Source: Hyphomicrobiaceae bacterium
Lineage (GTDB): Bacteria; Pseudomonadota; Alphaproteobacteria; Rhizobiales; Hyphomicrobiaceae
NCBI GenBank assembly: GCA_041397645.1
Contig: JAWKWE010000004.1
Location: 496,001-560,000, forward strand
Length of the DNA: 64,000 nt
Direction of reading: 5' to 3'
This document shows, one piece after another, positions 55,665-64,000 of this stretch. A model generated the notes under the pieces. The model was not told the origin of the DNA. It saw only the letters and a list, made by a program, of their open reading frames with translations, and did not search any database. A program made the translations under genes and the position numbers. The first letter of the stretch is position 1. Each line of letters begins with the position of its first letter.

Positions 55665-56816
55665 ATGGCGGTAGCTCACAGAAAGTCCGCACGCGTCACA
55701 GCAAGCGCAGGACCGCGCATTACCGTTGCCGATCTTGTGCTGCTGAGAGTGGCAGCGGGTGGCGCCACACGTGCACAGCTGCAAAAGGACCTCAGCTCAC
55801 TGGTGGCTCCGAAAGTTTCGGGCACCGCCTTCCGCCGCTTGGCCGAGCTCTCTATCGGGCAACACACCGGCCAGAACCTCCTGTCGGAGACGAAAGGCCG
55901 CCTATCAATTGCACCGGCAGGTCTGCGCGCCGCAGAGGCCTGCACTGGATACGACCGAGTTGGCGATGCGACTTGGCCGGAAATTCGCAACGGCCCTCTG
56001 ATTGCACTCGCCCTTGGCGTCAACATCGAGAACGCAGCCATCGCGAAGGCTCTAGACCGCGCGGACGGCTTGGCGGCCTTGGTGTTGCAACAACACTTCC
56101 ATTTGCCCTTGGGCCGCGTTCTCTCGCACAACGATCTGCGCGCGCAGTTGGCAGTGATTGCGCTCGAACGCGCGTTTGGAAACAAAATCAAGACCGGACT
56201 GTCGAAGGGTTCGGGGCTCCCGGGCAAGACCGCACGCCTGCTGGCGGGGCAGTTGTTTAATAAGCCAAGGGAGTTTTCCTCCGACGGCAAGCTGTTCGCC
56301 GCCCTTGCAGCGGAGGTCGCGGGTGCAACGGGGGAAGGGCTTGAGCCGCTCCGGTTGGCGCTGTTGCGCCAACTGACTTGCGCGCCCGAGATATCCAGCG
56401 AAGAGATCGACACCGACGACGAAGAAGCGGCGCAAGCATCAGTTCGAGCTGCAACGAGCGAGCCCAAGGCCGCCAACGACTCAACGCCGCTAACCGAGGT
56501 GCCCGTCAAACTTTCGCCCCCCGATATGACCGAATTTACTGGCGCTGTGTTGGATGCGGCACGGCCTGTCGCTCAGGGCTGGCCAGGCAACCGGAAGGCG
56601 TTTATTTCTCAAGTATGGCAGGCGATTCGTTCAGCCCGCCGGGAGTGGGACCTCACTGAGATCGCGTTCAAGAGCATGCTGGCCGAGGCACACCGCACGG
56701 GCCAGCTTGTGCTGGCGACGGCTGACCTCAAAGACAAGAGCGCTCTCAAGGAGCTGGAGGACTCTAAGATCCTCTACAAGAACACTGTTTGGCACTTCGT
56801 GCGCGTTGAAGACTGA
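55665..56816 (+). CDS. unknown protein with winged-helix-like C-terminus, ATPase partner
   Basis: The 383-residue protein has no signal peptide or membrane span. The N-terminal part (ITVADLVLLRVAAGGATRAQLQKDLSSLV in parts) resembles a small helical DNA-binding domain. A linker rich in acidic residues lies at about 245–285. The last 100 residues (AFISQVWQAI, LTEIAFKSMLAEAHRTGQLVLA, TVWHFVRVED) form helices and a beta pair like a winged helix. I do not recognise a named family. The ATG at 55665 has GGAG eight bases upstream. The ATPase gene starts 27 bases after the stop, so the pair forms one unit. Confidence 0.8.
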   Translation: MAVAHRKSARVTASAGPRITVADLVLLRVAAGGATRAQLQKDLSSLVAPKVSGTAFRRLAELSIGQHTGQNLLSETKGRLSIAPAGLRAAEACTGYDRVGDATWPEIRNGPLIALALGVNIENAAIAKALDRADGLAALVLQQHFHLPLGRVLSHNDLRAQLAVIALERAFGNKIKTGLSKGSGLPGKTARLLAGQLFNKPREFSSDGKLFAALAAEVAGATGEGLEPLRLALLRQLTCAPEISSEEIDTDDEEAAQASVRAATSEPKAANDSTPLTEVPVKLSPPDMTEFTGAVLDAARPVAQGWPGNRKAFISQVWQAIRSARREWDLTEIAFKSMLAEAHRTGQLVLATADLKDKSALKELEDSKILYKNTVWHFVRVED

Positions 56817-56843
56817 AGATTTTTGGTTTCTGTCAGGTTGGAA

Positions 56844-59800
56844 ATGGCCGCCGAAGGCTCGCTCAAACAGCCGCTTCTTGCGCCGTCGCTCTCTCCCGAC
56901 AAGCTGAGCGAGGCTTTCGAGCACTCGATCACTTGGGAGGACGATCTGTGGCGCGCGGATCCGGTCGACGTGCCCGAGATCCATGCCAAGGCCCGCACCA
57001 AGTTCACCGACCTGCTCACCACCATCAATTCCGGCCGCGGCTATCATGTGCAGGATCGTATCCTGCTGTTTCATGGCCAATCGGGCTCAGGCAAGACGCA
57101 TCTGATCCGCGCGCTGCGCACCGCAAGTCATCGCGAAGGCCGCGCCTATTTCGGCTACGCCCAGATGACGCCGGACGTTTCGAACTACGCCGACTTCTTC
57201 CTGCGCCGCCTCGTACATTCACTCGAAAAACCCTACGACCCCGACCGGTTCGGCGAGAGCGCGCTGTCGCGGCTGACCAACAAGATGGTCGTGGACTCCG
57301 GGGTCATCTCGGCCGCCGACCTGGAGGAGCTGCGCGACGCCCAGCTTGACGACGCCCAGCTTGCGCGTCTCATCATGCGGCTGTCCGACGACATCGTCGC
57401 CAGCGAGCGGTTTCAGACGCGCGAAATGGACATCAACATCGTGCGCGCCCTGCTGTATCTGCAGCGCCGCGATCCGCGCATCGACCAGCGGGTGCGCCAA
57501 TATCTCAATGGCCGCCAGTTGACGCCCATCGCCCATGAGGCGGTTTGCGCTCTCGACCCGAATTCCGGCGAGGACCGCGCGTTCGAGATCATTACTGCAC
57601 TGGGCGCTCTGGTCTGGACTGTCGAGCGCGCCGCGCTGGTCTTCTGCATCGATCAGGTCGAAGACCTGCGCTTTTTTGAAAATGCCGAGGAGCGGTTTCA
57701 ACGTGCTCTGCGCGACGTCATTCAGATCGCCAACCGCCTGACCAACTCGATCATCATCATCTCCTGCCTGGAAGATTTCTACGGGCAGGTCCGGGGGATG
57801 GTCGCGCAGTCCTACATCGACCGCATCGAAAAGTCGGGGCCGGTGCTGCTGCGCGAAGGCCGCACGCCTGAAGAGGCGCGCCTCATCATTGCAAAGCGGC
57901 TCGCCCATCAGGCCGAAATCAACGGGGCGGGGCTGAGCTTCCCCGATGCGTCCGCTTTCTTCGGCCCGCAGTTTTTTGAAGAATTTGCCGGGCTATCGAC
58001 CCGCCGGCTTCTGGAGCACGCGCAGACGCGCGTGCGTGAGGCGACAGGCCTCGACCAGGAGGAGGACGACGACGAGCCCGAAGCAACGTCGAAGCCCTCT
58101 TTCATCTCGACGCTGGCACAGGCGCTCGGCCAAGTCAGCGGTTTTGGCGTCGAGGACGATACGCCCGCCGCGCTGTCGGCCCTGCAATTCCGCGAGATGT
58201 GGGAACGCTTCGCCAACGAAAGCGAAGCAGAAATGCCCGCTGACGATCAAGAACTGGTCGATGTGTTGTCGGCAACCTTAGTGCTTGCGCGCGATGAGTG
58301 GGGCAAGGCCATCGAGGTTACGGTCAAGCGTCTTGAGCTTGGCGATGATCTCCCTGCGTTCGACATGACGGTGCGCCATCGCTCGGGCTTTGCAAACGAC
58401 GTGCGCGTCTTCCTCTGCAATCGTCCGACGCAAGGCGGCGGCTTGAAGCGTCAGCTCGACAAGGTGCTGGTCTCGATGCAGGGCAAGCCGTGCTTCATGC
58501 TGCGCGCATCCGACTTCCCGCCCAACCGCAAGAACCAGACTGCGCAAGCATTCCGCAAATTCCGCGACGGCGGCGGCCGCCAGCTTCTCGTCCCCATTCC
58601 CGAGTGGGAACGGATGATGACGGTTCGTGAGTTTACCGCGCACCATCGCGGCGATGCTGGCATGACGCAGTGGCTGGAAAGCACAAAACCTCTGTCGAGC
58701 CTCATTTCGATCATTCACCTGCTGCGACTCGATCTGCTGGGCCGTCCCGTGCCGCGGCTCGTTCAAAAAGAAATGGATGACCCGCAGGGCTCGCTTGACG
58801 GGATGGACGACGTGCAGCCGCCGTCCCTGGCTGGCGAAGATCCGCATCCAGAGCGCGGCCGCCCGGCTAACGACGACGACTTACCTCTATCCGTCATTCT
58901 CGACGAGAACGGTGCTTACGGCTCAAGCATTCTTTCGGGCCGTGAAATCGGACACCGCGCCCGGCCGGTAACGCTGAACAAGAGCGTCTTGAAGCGCCAC
59001 GCGGCGTTCTTGGGCGGCTCGGGCTCAGGCAAGACAACGTTGGCTTTGTCGCTCATCGAGCAGCTGTTGCTGCGCGGTGTTCCAGCGGTTCTTATCGACC
59101 GCAAGGGTGACCTTGCGAGCTACGCCAACCCGGAAGTCTGGCGCGCGGATCTCAATGACTCTGCCGAGCGCAAGGCCGACCGTGAAAAGCTCGCGGACGC
59201 GATCGACGTCGCGGTCTACACCCCTGGTCGTGCCTCAGGTCGGCCGATCTCCATTACGCTACTGCCCAACGGCATCAACGAGCTGCCAGATCACGAGCAA
59301 CAACTGCTCGCCAATCTGTCAGCCGCTGCTTTGGGTGAGATGTTGCACCTGAAGAACTCCGCAACCCACCAGAAGCAGTCCGGCGTGCTTGCCGTTGCGC
59401 TGCGTATTCTGGGTGCGCTGTCTACTCAGGAAGTCACGCTCGCCGACCTCATCCACCTGCTGGAAGACGAGCATCCCGAGCTCACCGACCAGACCCAGCG
59501 CATGGACCCTTCAGGCAAGCTGCGCCGCGATCTGGTTGCGCAGCTCGACTCCCTGCGCCTGCGAAACTCGGCGCTGTTTGAAGGCGGCGGCGAACCGTTG
59601 CGGATGGAAAGCCTGCTGGGACTCGGCAAGTTTGCGCGCCCCAACCGGACACGCCTGTCGGTTATCTACACGGGCTTCCTCGGCGACAACGAGAATATTC
59701 TGTTCTGGGTTTCGCAGTTCCTCTCCGAGGCCTTGCGCTTCTGTCAGCGCAACCCGAACGACGAGCTGCAGGCTGTCGTCATGTTCGACGAAGCCGACCT

Positions 59801-60212
59801 TTACATTCCTGCCAACGCAAAGCCGGCCACTGCCGAGCCGCTACAGAGCTTGCTGAAGCGTGCCCGCTCCGCCGGCCTCGGTATGATGCTCGCCACTCAG
59901 TCGCCAGGCGACCTCGACTACAAGAGCCGGGATCAGATCACGAGCTGGTTCATCGGCCGCGTTCGCGAAGACACCGCTCTGCGCAAGCTGAAAGCGGCTT
60001 TCCAGTCGGAGTCCGGGCTCGATCCGGCAAGCGCTTTGCCGGGCCAGACCGTCGGCGAATTCCACCTTGTCCAGGAAGGTCTGGTGCGGGCCATGAAGGC
60101 CAATCGCTCTCTCATCGGCGCCGAGCAGGTGCCCTTCGACCGGATCGAGCAGCTCGCTTCCGAAACGCGAGGCCAGGACGAGCGCCAGCTTCGGTTGTTC
60201 GATCTGCGCTAA
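56844..60212 (+). CDS. dual P-loop ATPase with HerA/VirB4-like C-terminal domain
   Basis: The 1122-residue protein joins two NTPase domains. The first (about residues 40–420) is AAA/ORC-like with Walker A GQSGSGKT at 78–85 and Walker B ALVFCIDQVEDL near 265. A less conserved middle part follows. The second (about 690–1110) is a HerA/FtsK/VirB4-like motor with GGSGSGKTTLAL near 725, AVVMFDEADLYIP near 980 and GMMLATQSPGDLDYKSRDQI near 1010. The ATG at 56844 lies seven bases after AGG; a TTG at 56823 is in frame. DNA or protein translocation is expected from the family, but the role is unknown. No nuclease gene is adjacent. Confidence 0.9.
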   Translation: MAAEGSLKQPLLAPSLSPDKLSEAFEHSITWEDDLWRADPVDVPEIHAKARTKFTDLLTTINSGRGYHVQDRILLFHGQSGSGKTHLIRALRTASHREGRAYFGYAQMTPDVSNYADFFLRRLVHSLEKPYDPDRFGESALSRLTNKMVVDSGVISAADLEELRDAQLDDAQLARLIMRLSDDIVASERFQTREMDINIVRALLYLQRRDPRIDQRVRQYLNGRQLTPIAHEAVCALDPNSGEDRAFEIITALGALVWTVERAALVFCIDQVEDLRFFENAEERFQRALRDVIQIANRLTNSIIIISCLEDFYGQVRGMVAQSYIDRIEKSGPVLLREGRTPEEARLIIAKRLAHQAEINGAGLSFPDASAFFGPQFFEEFAGLSTRRLLEHAQTRVREATGLDQEEDDDEPEATSKPSFISTLAQALGQVSGFGVEDDTPAALSALQFREMWERFANESEAEMPADDQELVDVLSATLVLARDEWGKAIEVTVKRLELGDDLPAFDMTVRHRSGFANDVRVFLCNRPTQGGGLKRQLDKVLVSMQGKPCFMLRASDFPPNRKNQTAQAFRKFRDGGGRQLLVPIPEWERMMTVREFTAHHRGDAGMTQWLESTKPLSSLISIIHLLRLDLLGRPVPRLVQKEMDDPQGSLDGMDDVQPPSLAGEDPHPERGRPANDDDLPLSVILDENGAYGSSILSGREIGHRARPVTLNKSVLKRHAAFLGGSGSGKTTLALSLIEQLLLRGVPAVLIDRKGDLASYANPEVWRADLNDSAERKADREKLADAIDVAVYTPGRASGRPISITLLPNGINELPDHEQQLLANLSAAALGEMLHLKNSATHQKQSGVLAVALRILGALSTQEVTLADLIHLLEDEHPELTDQTQRMDPSGKLRRDLVAQLDSLRLRNSALFEGGGEPLRMESLLGLGKFARPNRTRLSVIYTGFLGDNENILFWVSQFLSEALRFCQRNPNDELQAVVMFDEADLYIPANAKPATAEPLQSLLKRARSAGLGMMLATQSPGDLDYKSRDQITSWFIGRVREDTALRKLKAAFQSESGLDPASALPGQTVGEFHLVQEGLVRAMKANRSLIGAEQVPFDRIEQLASETRGQDERQLRLFDLR

Positions 60213-60391
60213 ACTTTGCAGCTTTGAACTCAACGCCAGACGGGGTACAGCTTGCCACCCGATCCCCTCATCGAGCCTGAAGCCACCGCCGGAACATCTT
60301 GAATTGCATGTCTCATCCGGAGTTGATGGTGATCAATTCATGTTTCCAAATACTTGAACCTTCCGACCTCGCACTTGCCAAAAACGGCGAT

Positions 60392-60414
60392 TTCGCCCCC
60401 GGACAGAGGGCGAA
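60392..60414. other. inverted repeat TTCGCCC/GGGCGAA
   Basis: Seven-base arms (TTCGCCC, GGGCGAA) with a nine-base loop form a stem. There is no T-run, so it is not a standard terminator. It lies 180 bases past the ATPase stop. Confidence 0.4.
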
Positions 60415-60430
60415 TGATATCTCCCAACTT

Positions 60431-60456
60431 GCTGTAATTAATTAAATTTTTACAGC
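60431..60456. promoter_or_regulatory. AT-cored palindrome, operator candidate
   Basis: GCTGTAA and TTACAGC arms are perfect complements around a 12-base A/T-only core. The size of 26 bases suits a dimeric regulator. No regulator gene is adjacent and the target gene is not clear. Confidence 0.5.
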
Positions 60457-60723
60457 TTTGCGACGCGGTGAAATTGGGCAACCCGATTGTTCACGAAGTT
60501 TGTGCTGTCTCGCATCGGTGCATCGCGAACCACCGTTGATCCCCCTGTCAAGGCCCCAAACGACCGTGTAATATATATTTGTTGAGAGAGAGGGGGCTTT
60601 CTCTCGATCGTCGTCGCGAGAGGGCGTGCGGAAGTCAAGAGGGAAGTGTTCAGTTAAGGGGCAAGGTTGCGGCGGGGAACTGCCTCAGACCTTAAACGAT
60701 AGTGTACTGCGGGGTAATGTGTG

Positions 60724-60816
60724 ATGGCTGCGAAGTCATTTGTTGGGATCATATGCGCGACCCTTATGGGTCCTGCCATTGGCATCGGGTTGTTCGTTCT
60801 TCTGAACAACCTTTGA
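60724..60816 (+). CDS. possible 30-residue hydrophobic peptide
   Basis: An ATG nine bases after GGGG opens MAAKSFVGIICATL and closes with NNL and two stops in a row (TGATAG). The peptide would be one membrane span with a glycine pattern (GPAIGIGLF). So short a frame can arise by chance, and it has no known family. Confidence 0.3.
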   Translation: MAAKSFVGIICATLMGPAIGIGLFVLLNNL

Positions 60817-61145
60817 TAGCCATTGAACCTCTGTCGAACTGAGCATTTGTAGCGCGCGAGCAGGCTCGTATGCTCACGAGTGTGCTTGGCGCGCAGAGCG
60901 GGTTCTATTTGGCAGACCTTCGCTCTCGGTGGCCGGCTTTTCCGTGAGAATACGGCTTCTGGCCTCGCACCGTATGCAAGTCCTTGTGAATTGCGTCGGC
61001 CGTTCAACGGCTTTCCCAATACAACCTCAGCCGTAATGACGCCCCTTGGCGGTGTCAATCGCGCCACAAAATCTCGGTAGCCGTAAGCGGACAGTCGCCA
61101 AAGCGGGTTTGGCGGCATGTGCAAGTTCCGAGTGCGGCGCCCTTC

Positions 61146-63689
61146 ATGCTTCCCCTTCTCAGGCTGCTGACCGCAATTGCCGAAGGCATCGTTCGCGCAC
61201 CTTGGCGTGCCGCGCGGATCTTTGGACAGGCCGTCGCCTTCAATCCCAAGCTCGGGCCGCTCCGCCATCTGGCGACAGCGGCCGTGGCCTACGTCATCTT
61301 TGCCTTGGTCCTGGTGTACGTCGTCGCGCCGCTGCGCGGCATAGCCGGTAGCATGACGATGCGCGACAAGCTCGGCTACGACGCCGAACGCTGGCTGGCG
61401 ACGGCGATCTACGATCCCAAAGGCAATTTTGTCGGCACCTTCGACGCTCGCCTCGATAGCCAGCGGGATGTGAATTACACCGATAGCGCCATTGAGCTAG
61501 GCGATTACGTCGCCAACCCCGATCACAAATCGATCCCGGTCAAGGTGGTGCCGGAGCAGTATTGGCAATGCCTGCTTTATCACGAGGACCGCTATCTCGG
61601 CGGGCCGCTGAACCCCTTTGGCATTGATCTCCTCGGCGTACTCAAGATTCCATTTTCCTCAGTCACGCGCACGATCGCCCGGCATCGACCGAGCCTGGGG
61701 GTGGGCGGATCAACTCTGCCCATGCAATTTGCGCGCGTGATCTACAAAACCCCGCCCAGTACCACAGAGGGCGGACTGACAAAGCTCCGGCGCAAATTCA
61801 GCGAGTGGTGGCTCGCCCCCGTCATCTATCGGGAACTGACGCGCGGGGGTGACGATACGTTACTGAAGCAGTGGGCGGCGAACCACATCTGGCTGGCGCA
61901 ACGCACCGGCGGGCAGCCGCTGCACGGCGTTGAAGTCACGAGCCGCATCGTGTTCGGCAAGGAGGCCAAGGATCTCTCGATCGCCGAGCAGTTTGTCCTT
62001 GCCTCGGCCGTCAACCGCCCGATCATTCTGCTAGAGGGCAACGACCGGCTTAACGAGGTGCGTCTTGACCGCTGGCGCTACATTACTGAAGTGCGTGCGC
62101 GCACTTGCGCCGAAAAACTCATCACGGACGAGGCGGTCAAGAAGGACGTCGTGTTCGAACTGATGGCGCTCGGCGGCGGTCCACCCGATCCGAAGGTGAA
62201 GCCAAAGCTGCAAGAAGCCCTGCAGACCTATGCGCCGGCCCTGGCAAAGCGCGCTGAAGCCAATCCTGTGACGCGCGCCAATGTGCTGCTCGACGCGAGC
62301 AGGTTTGGCATCCGCGAAGAGATGAAGCAACTCTATGGCTATGCATGGCGTGACTACGTGCGCGGCGTGACGACGACATTCGACGTCGTGGAAAATCTCG
62401 CCTTCCGCCAGGTCATCGACCAGCGCCTGTCTGAAATCGACGGCAAGTGGGCAAGCCGGATGGATCCGGCCTACACCCTCGATCCCAAGAAAGTTGGCGA
62501 AGGCAAGCAGATGCCTGACGTCGTTGTCGTCGCGGCCGATGCGAACGGCAACATCGTGCGCTATTACGAGGGCGGGCAAACCGCGCCCTACTACGGCTCA
62601 CAGCTGGCACGTGACGAACAGAGCGGACTCTATGATGCCACGCGCGAGGGGCGCATGGTGGCCTCGACTGGCAAGATGATCGCTGCAATCGCGATTGCCA
62701 ACCAAGGGCGAGACACCATCGACAGCCTCTATCTCGATAACGAAGCTCCAGCGACCGGTTTGGAGACGTGCCTCAAGCACGGCCACGAACGACGCGGGCG
62801 CCGAGCCCTGGTGGCGTTTGCGTGCTCGCTCAACGGGCCCCTCATCAACCGCGGTGCGCTGGTTGGGCAACCGCCATTTCGCAAGCTGATCGACGGATTT
62901 GGATTTGCGATGCCGCCTGCATCGACTGAAGGCGGCACACCGCCATCGACGGCGGCAGTGCTGGGGCAAATCGCAGGCGCTCCTCGCCGCGTCCATCACA
63001 TGTCGGCGGTTATTCTAGCCTCGCTGATCGGGCGCGGTGCGTCGCAAGTGCGCGCGCCGAGCCTCATTCAGAGCTACGACTACACATTCAAGGGTGAAGG
63101 AGGTGCAGGCATCGCAGCGACAAGCCCGCCGGGCATCGTGCCCAATAATCTCATCCGGCCGTCTTCAAGACCGCTGATCAAAGCACTGCTGCAAGCACCG
63201 CTTTGCTACCAGTCCAATGGCACCTCGTATGGCACGCTTAAGTCGCTGAGCCGCTGGTGTGCGACGCGGCGCGGAGACACACGTCTGCATTTCGCAAAGA
63301 CCGGCACTCAGGTGTCGACTGATCCTGATGCAACCGTGGATACCTGGATCTCGGGCGGCATTCAGTTCGTGAATGGCGCTGCGTATTCCTACGTAGTCCT
63401 CGTCGGCACGGGCACACCGAGCCATCCTTGGGCTCGCGCGCTGCACGCATCTCAGGTGGCGACGCCTTTGCTCGATGGATTGCTGGATGATCTGGCGACT
63501 CATGCCAAGACGCATCCGCGCCGCGATTTGCTGCCCAAACGCCCAGTGCCACGCAAAACACCTATTGCAAGCGACGCTCCAAGCCGAGGTCAGGTCGGCA
63601 GCGCATCGGCGTATCGCGTCAAAGCGATGGAGACAACGGCGACGTTAACTCCTGGCGAACAGGCGCTGCGCAGTCTGATCGGACAGTAG
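61146..63689 (+). CDS. class A penicillin-binding protein (glycosyltransferase 51 + transpeptidase)
   Basis: The 847-residue protein has an N-terminal span at about residues 45–67 (VAYVIFALVLVYVVAPL), a glycosyltransferase-51 domain (HEDRYLGG and GGSTLPMQFARVIY near 195), and a penicillin-binding transpeptidase with SxxK motif STGK near 507, SxN motif SLN near 561 and KTG near 718. It polymerises and cross-links peptidoglycan. The second glycosyltransferase motif has MQ where QQ is usual. Start choice is ATG 61146; a GTG at 61119 adds nine residues. Neither has a clear ribosome-binding site. Confidence 0.92.
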   Translation: MLPLLRLLTAIAEGIVRAPWRAARIFGQAVAFNPKLGPLRHLATAAVAYVIFALVLVYVVAPLRGIAGSMTMRDKLGYDAERWLATAIYDPKGNFVGTFDARLDSQRDVNYTDSAIELGDYVANPDHKSIPVKVVPEQYWQCLLYHEDRYLGGPLNPFGIDLLGVLKIPFSSVTRTIARHRPSLGVGGSTLPMQFARVIYKTPPSTTEGGLTKLRRKFSEWWLAPVIYRELTRGGDDTLLKQWAANHIWLAQRTGGQPLHGVEVTSRIVFGKEAKDLSIAEQFVLASAVNRPIILLEGNDRLNEVRLDRWRYITEVRARTCAEKLITDEAVKKDVVFELMALGGGPPDPKVKPKLQEALQTYAPALAKRAEANPVTRANVLLDASRFGIREEMKQLYGYAWRDYVRGVTTTFDVVENLAFRQVIDQRLSEIDGKWASRMDPAYTLDPKKVGEGKQMPDVVVVAADANGNIVRYYEGGQTAPYYGSQLARDEQSGLYDATREGRMVASTGKMIAAIAIANQGRDTIDSLYLDNEAPATGLETCLKHGHERRGRRALVAFACSLNGPLINRGALVGQPPFRKLIDGFGFAMPPASTEGGTPPSTAAVLGQIAGAPRRVHHMSAVILASLIGRGASQVRAPSLIQSYDYTFKGEGGAGIAATSPPGIVPNNLIRPSSRPLIKALLQAPLCYQSNGTSYGTLKSLSRWCATRRGDTRLHFAKTGTQVSTDPDATVDTWISGGIQFVNGAAYSYVVLVGTGTPSHPWARALHASQVATPLLDGLLDDLATHAKTHPRRDLLPKRPVPRKTPIASDAPSRGQVGSASAYRVKAMETTATLTPGEQALRSLIGQ

Positions 63690-63813
63690 CCAAACAGACT
63701 TGTGCCCACAAATCCGCAGGGATTTGCCACGTGCGAGCCAAAGTTCAACCATCAAAAACGCGCCAAGTTTTCGCAACGTTGCTCCTCAAGCTTCCTTTGC
63801 TGGGTAGGATGCA

Positions 63814-64000
63814 ATGCGACATGACATGCTTTCTGACTTGAACCGCGAGCCGCCACGCCTCGATGGCGCGGGCGTACGCGGCACGTCCAATCCGGAAAGT
63901 GAAAATCGCCCGCGCGACTGGAAGCGATCGGTTCTGATCGCCGGTCTTGGCACGCTGTCGTGGGTAGCGACCTATGTCGGCATGTTGGAGCTCATCCAGG
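63814..64000 (+). CDS. partial membrane protein, N-terminus only
   Basis: An ATG six bases after AGGA opens a frame of 62 codons to the window edge. The first 38 residues are polar; about 39–62 form a membrane span (SVLIAGLGTLSWVATYVGM). It lies 124 bases after the PBP gene. The intervening DNA contains a short CAAATCC/GGATTTG hairpin at 63710–63727. The product is unknown because only the start is visible. Confidence 0.55.
   Translation, partial: MRHDMLSDLNREPPRLDGAGVRGTSNPESENRPRDWKRSVLIAGLGTLSWVATYVGMLELIQ

Larger units (their letters stand above)
60213..61145. other. intergenic region with palindromes and AT tract
   Basis: This 933-base region lies between the ATPase and the PBP genes. 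It contains the hairpin at 60392–60414, the palindrome at 60431–60456, an alternating TA tract near 60570–60580 followed by a purine-rich GAGAGAG stretch, and a possible 30-codon frame at 60724. No tRNA fold is visible. Confidence 0.5.

Noticed and set aside
55520..56260. Plus-strand frame overlapping the start of the ATPase partner gene
   Set aside because: It is Arg/Gly-rich, has no ribosome-binding site and covers the same DNA as the better supported frame from 55665, which reaches the ATPase gene.
55665..60212. Assignment of the ATPase module to a known defence system such as BREX, Dnd or Wadjet
   Set aside because: None of the partner genes (methyltransferase, PglZ, DndBCDE, JetABC) is nearby and the domain order does not match those that I can recall. 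I leave the function open.
1..64000. Mobile elements, prophage, CRISPR array or tRNA/rRNA genes
   Set aside because: I found no transposase, integrase, phage structural gene, direct-repeat array or cloverleaf-like sequence by reading. A tRNAscan or IS search could still find something subtle.

Overview
The window reads as chromosomal DNA of an alphaproteobacterium, most likely order Hyphomicrobiales (Rhizobiales). The evidence is gene order: mutY–DUF721–dsbA–smc, an atpI-B-E-b'-b cluster separate from F1 genes, a ctaC-ctaD-ctaB-ctaG-ctaE cluster running into DUF983–SURF1–thrC–M16 peptidase, and IalB, phasin and BcsS family proteins. The GC-rich composition produces many long antisense open frames. 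A Hyphomicrobium-like genus is my inference and is not proven. I see no tRNA, rRNA, CRISPR array, transposase, integrase or phage structural gene.

Layout. 1–8007: a partial gene, a small membrane protein, mutY, a DUF721 protein, two DsbA-like oxidoreductases (one exported, one lipoprotein), smc and a small membrane protein. 8213–10945: the FO part of ATP synthase, with a near-consensus promoter and a terminator. 10989–18573: housekeeping and envelope genes (cytochrome c, lipoprotein, ispH, thrB-rnhA, AI-2E-type permease, peroxiredoxin, DsbD-N-like protein, YqgE). 18650–33045, all on the minus strand: an aa3-type cytochrome c oxidase cluster with assembly factors, then a downstream unit of DUF983, SURF1, thrC, M16 peptidase, GNAT acetyltransferase and a large PAS-GGDEF-EAL protein. 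33440–41270: IalB, phasin, BcsS-like barrel, a small secreted protein, an ECF sigma factor next to a membrane VWA protein, and a TetR regulator leading into an RND exporter. 41270–50763: the RND pump, a DUF533 protein with internal repeats, a DevBCA-like ABC exporter, a DUF2147 protein and an esterase. 51327–64000: a large unknown tail-anchored protein, an acyltransferase, a CAP lipoprotein, a two-gene module with a dual P-loop ATPase, a 0.9-kb regulatory-looking gap, a class A penicillin-binding protein and a partial membrane protein.

How the genes fit together. The minus-strand block couples oxidase subunits with heme o synthesis (CtaB), copper insertion (CtaG) and SURF1 assembly. The ATP synthase FO genes supply the proton channel that uses the resulting gradient. 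Many genes concern the envelope: thiol oxidoreductases, lipoproteins, two exporters without an adjacent outer-membrane channel, and a PBP. The least explained parts are the ATPase module at 55665–60212, the 602-residue protein at 51327–53135, and the sigma factor–VWA pair at 36327–38996.
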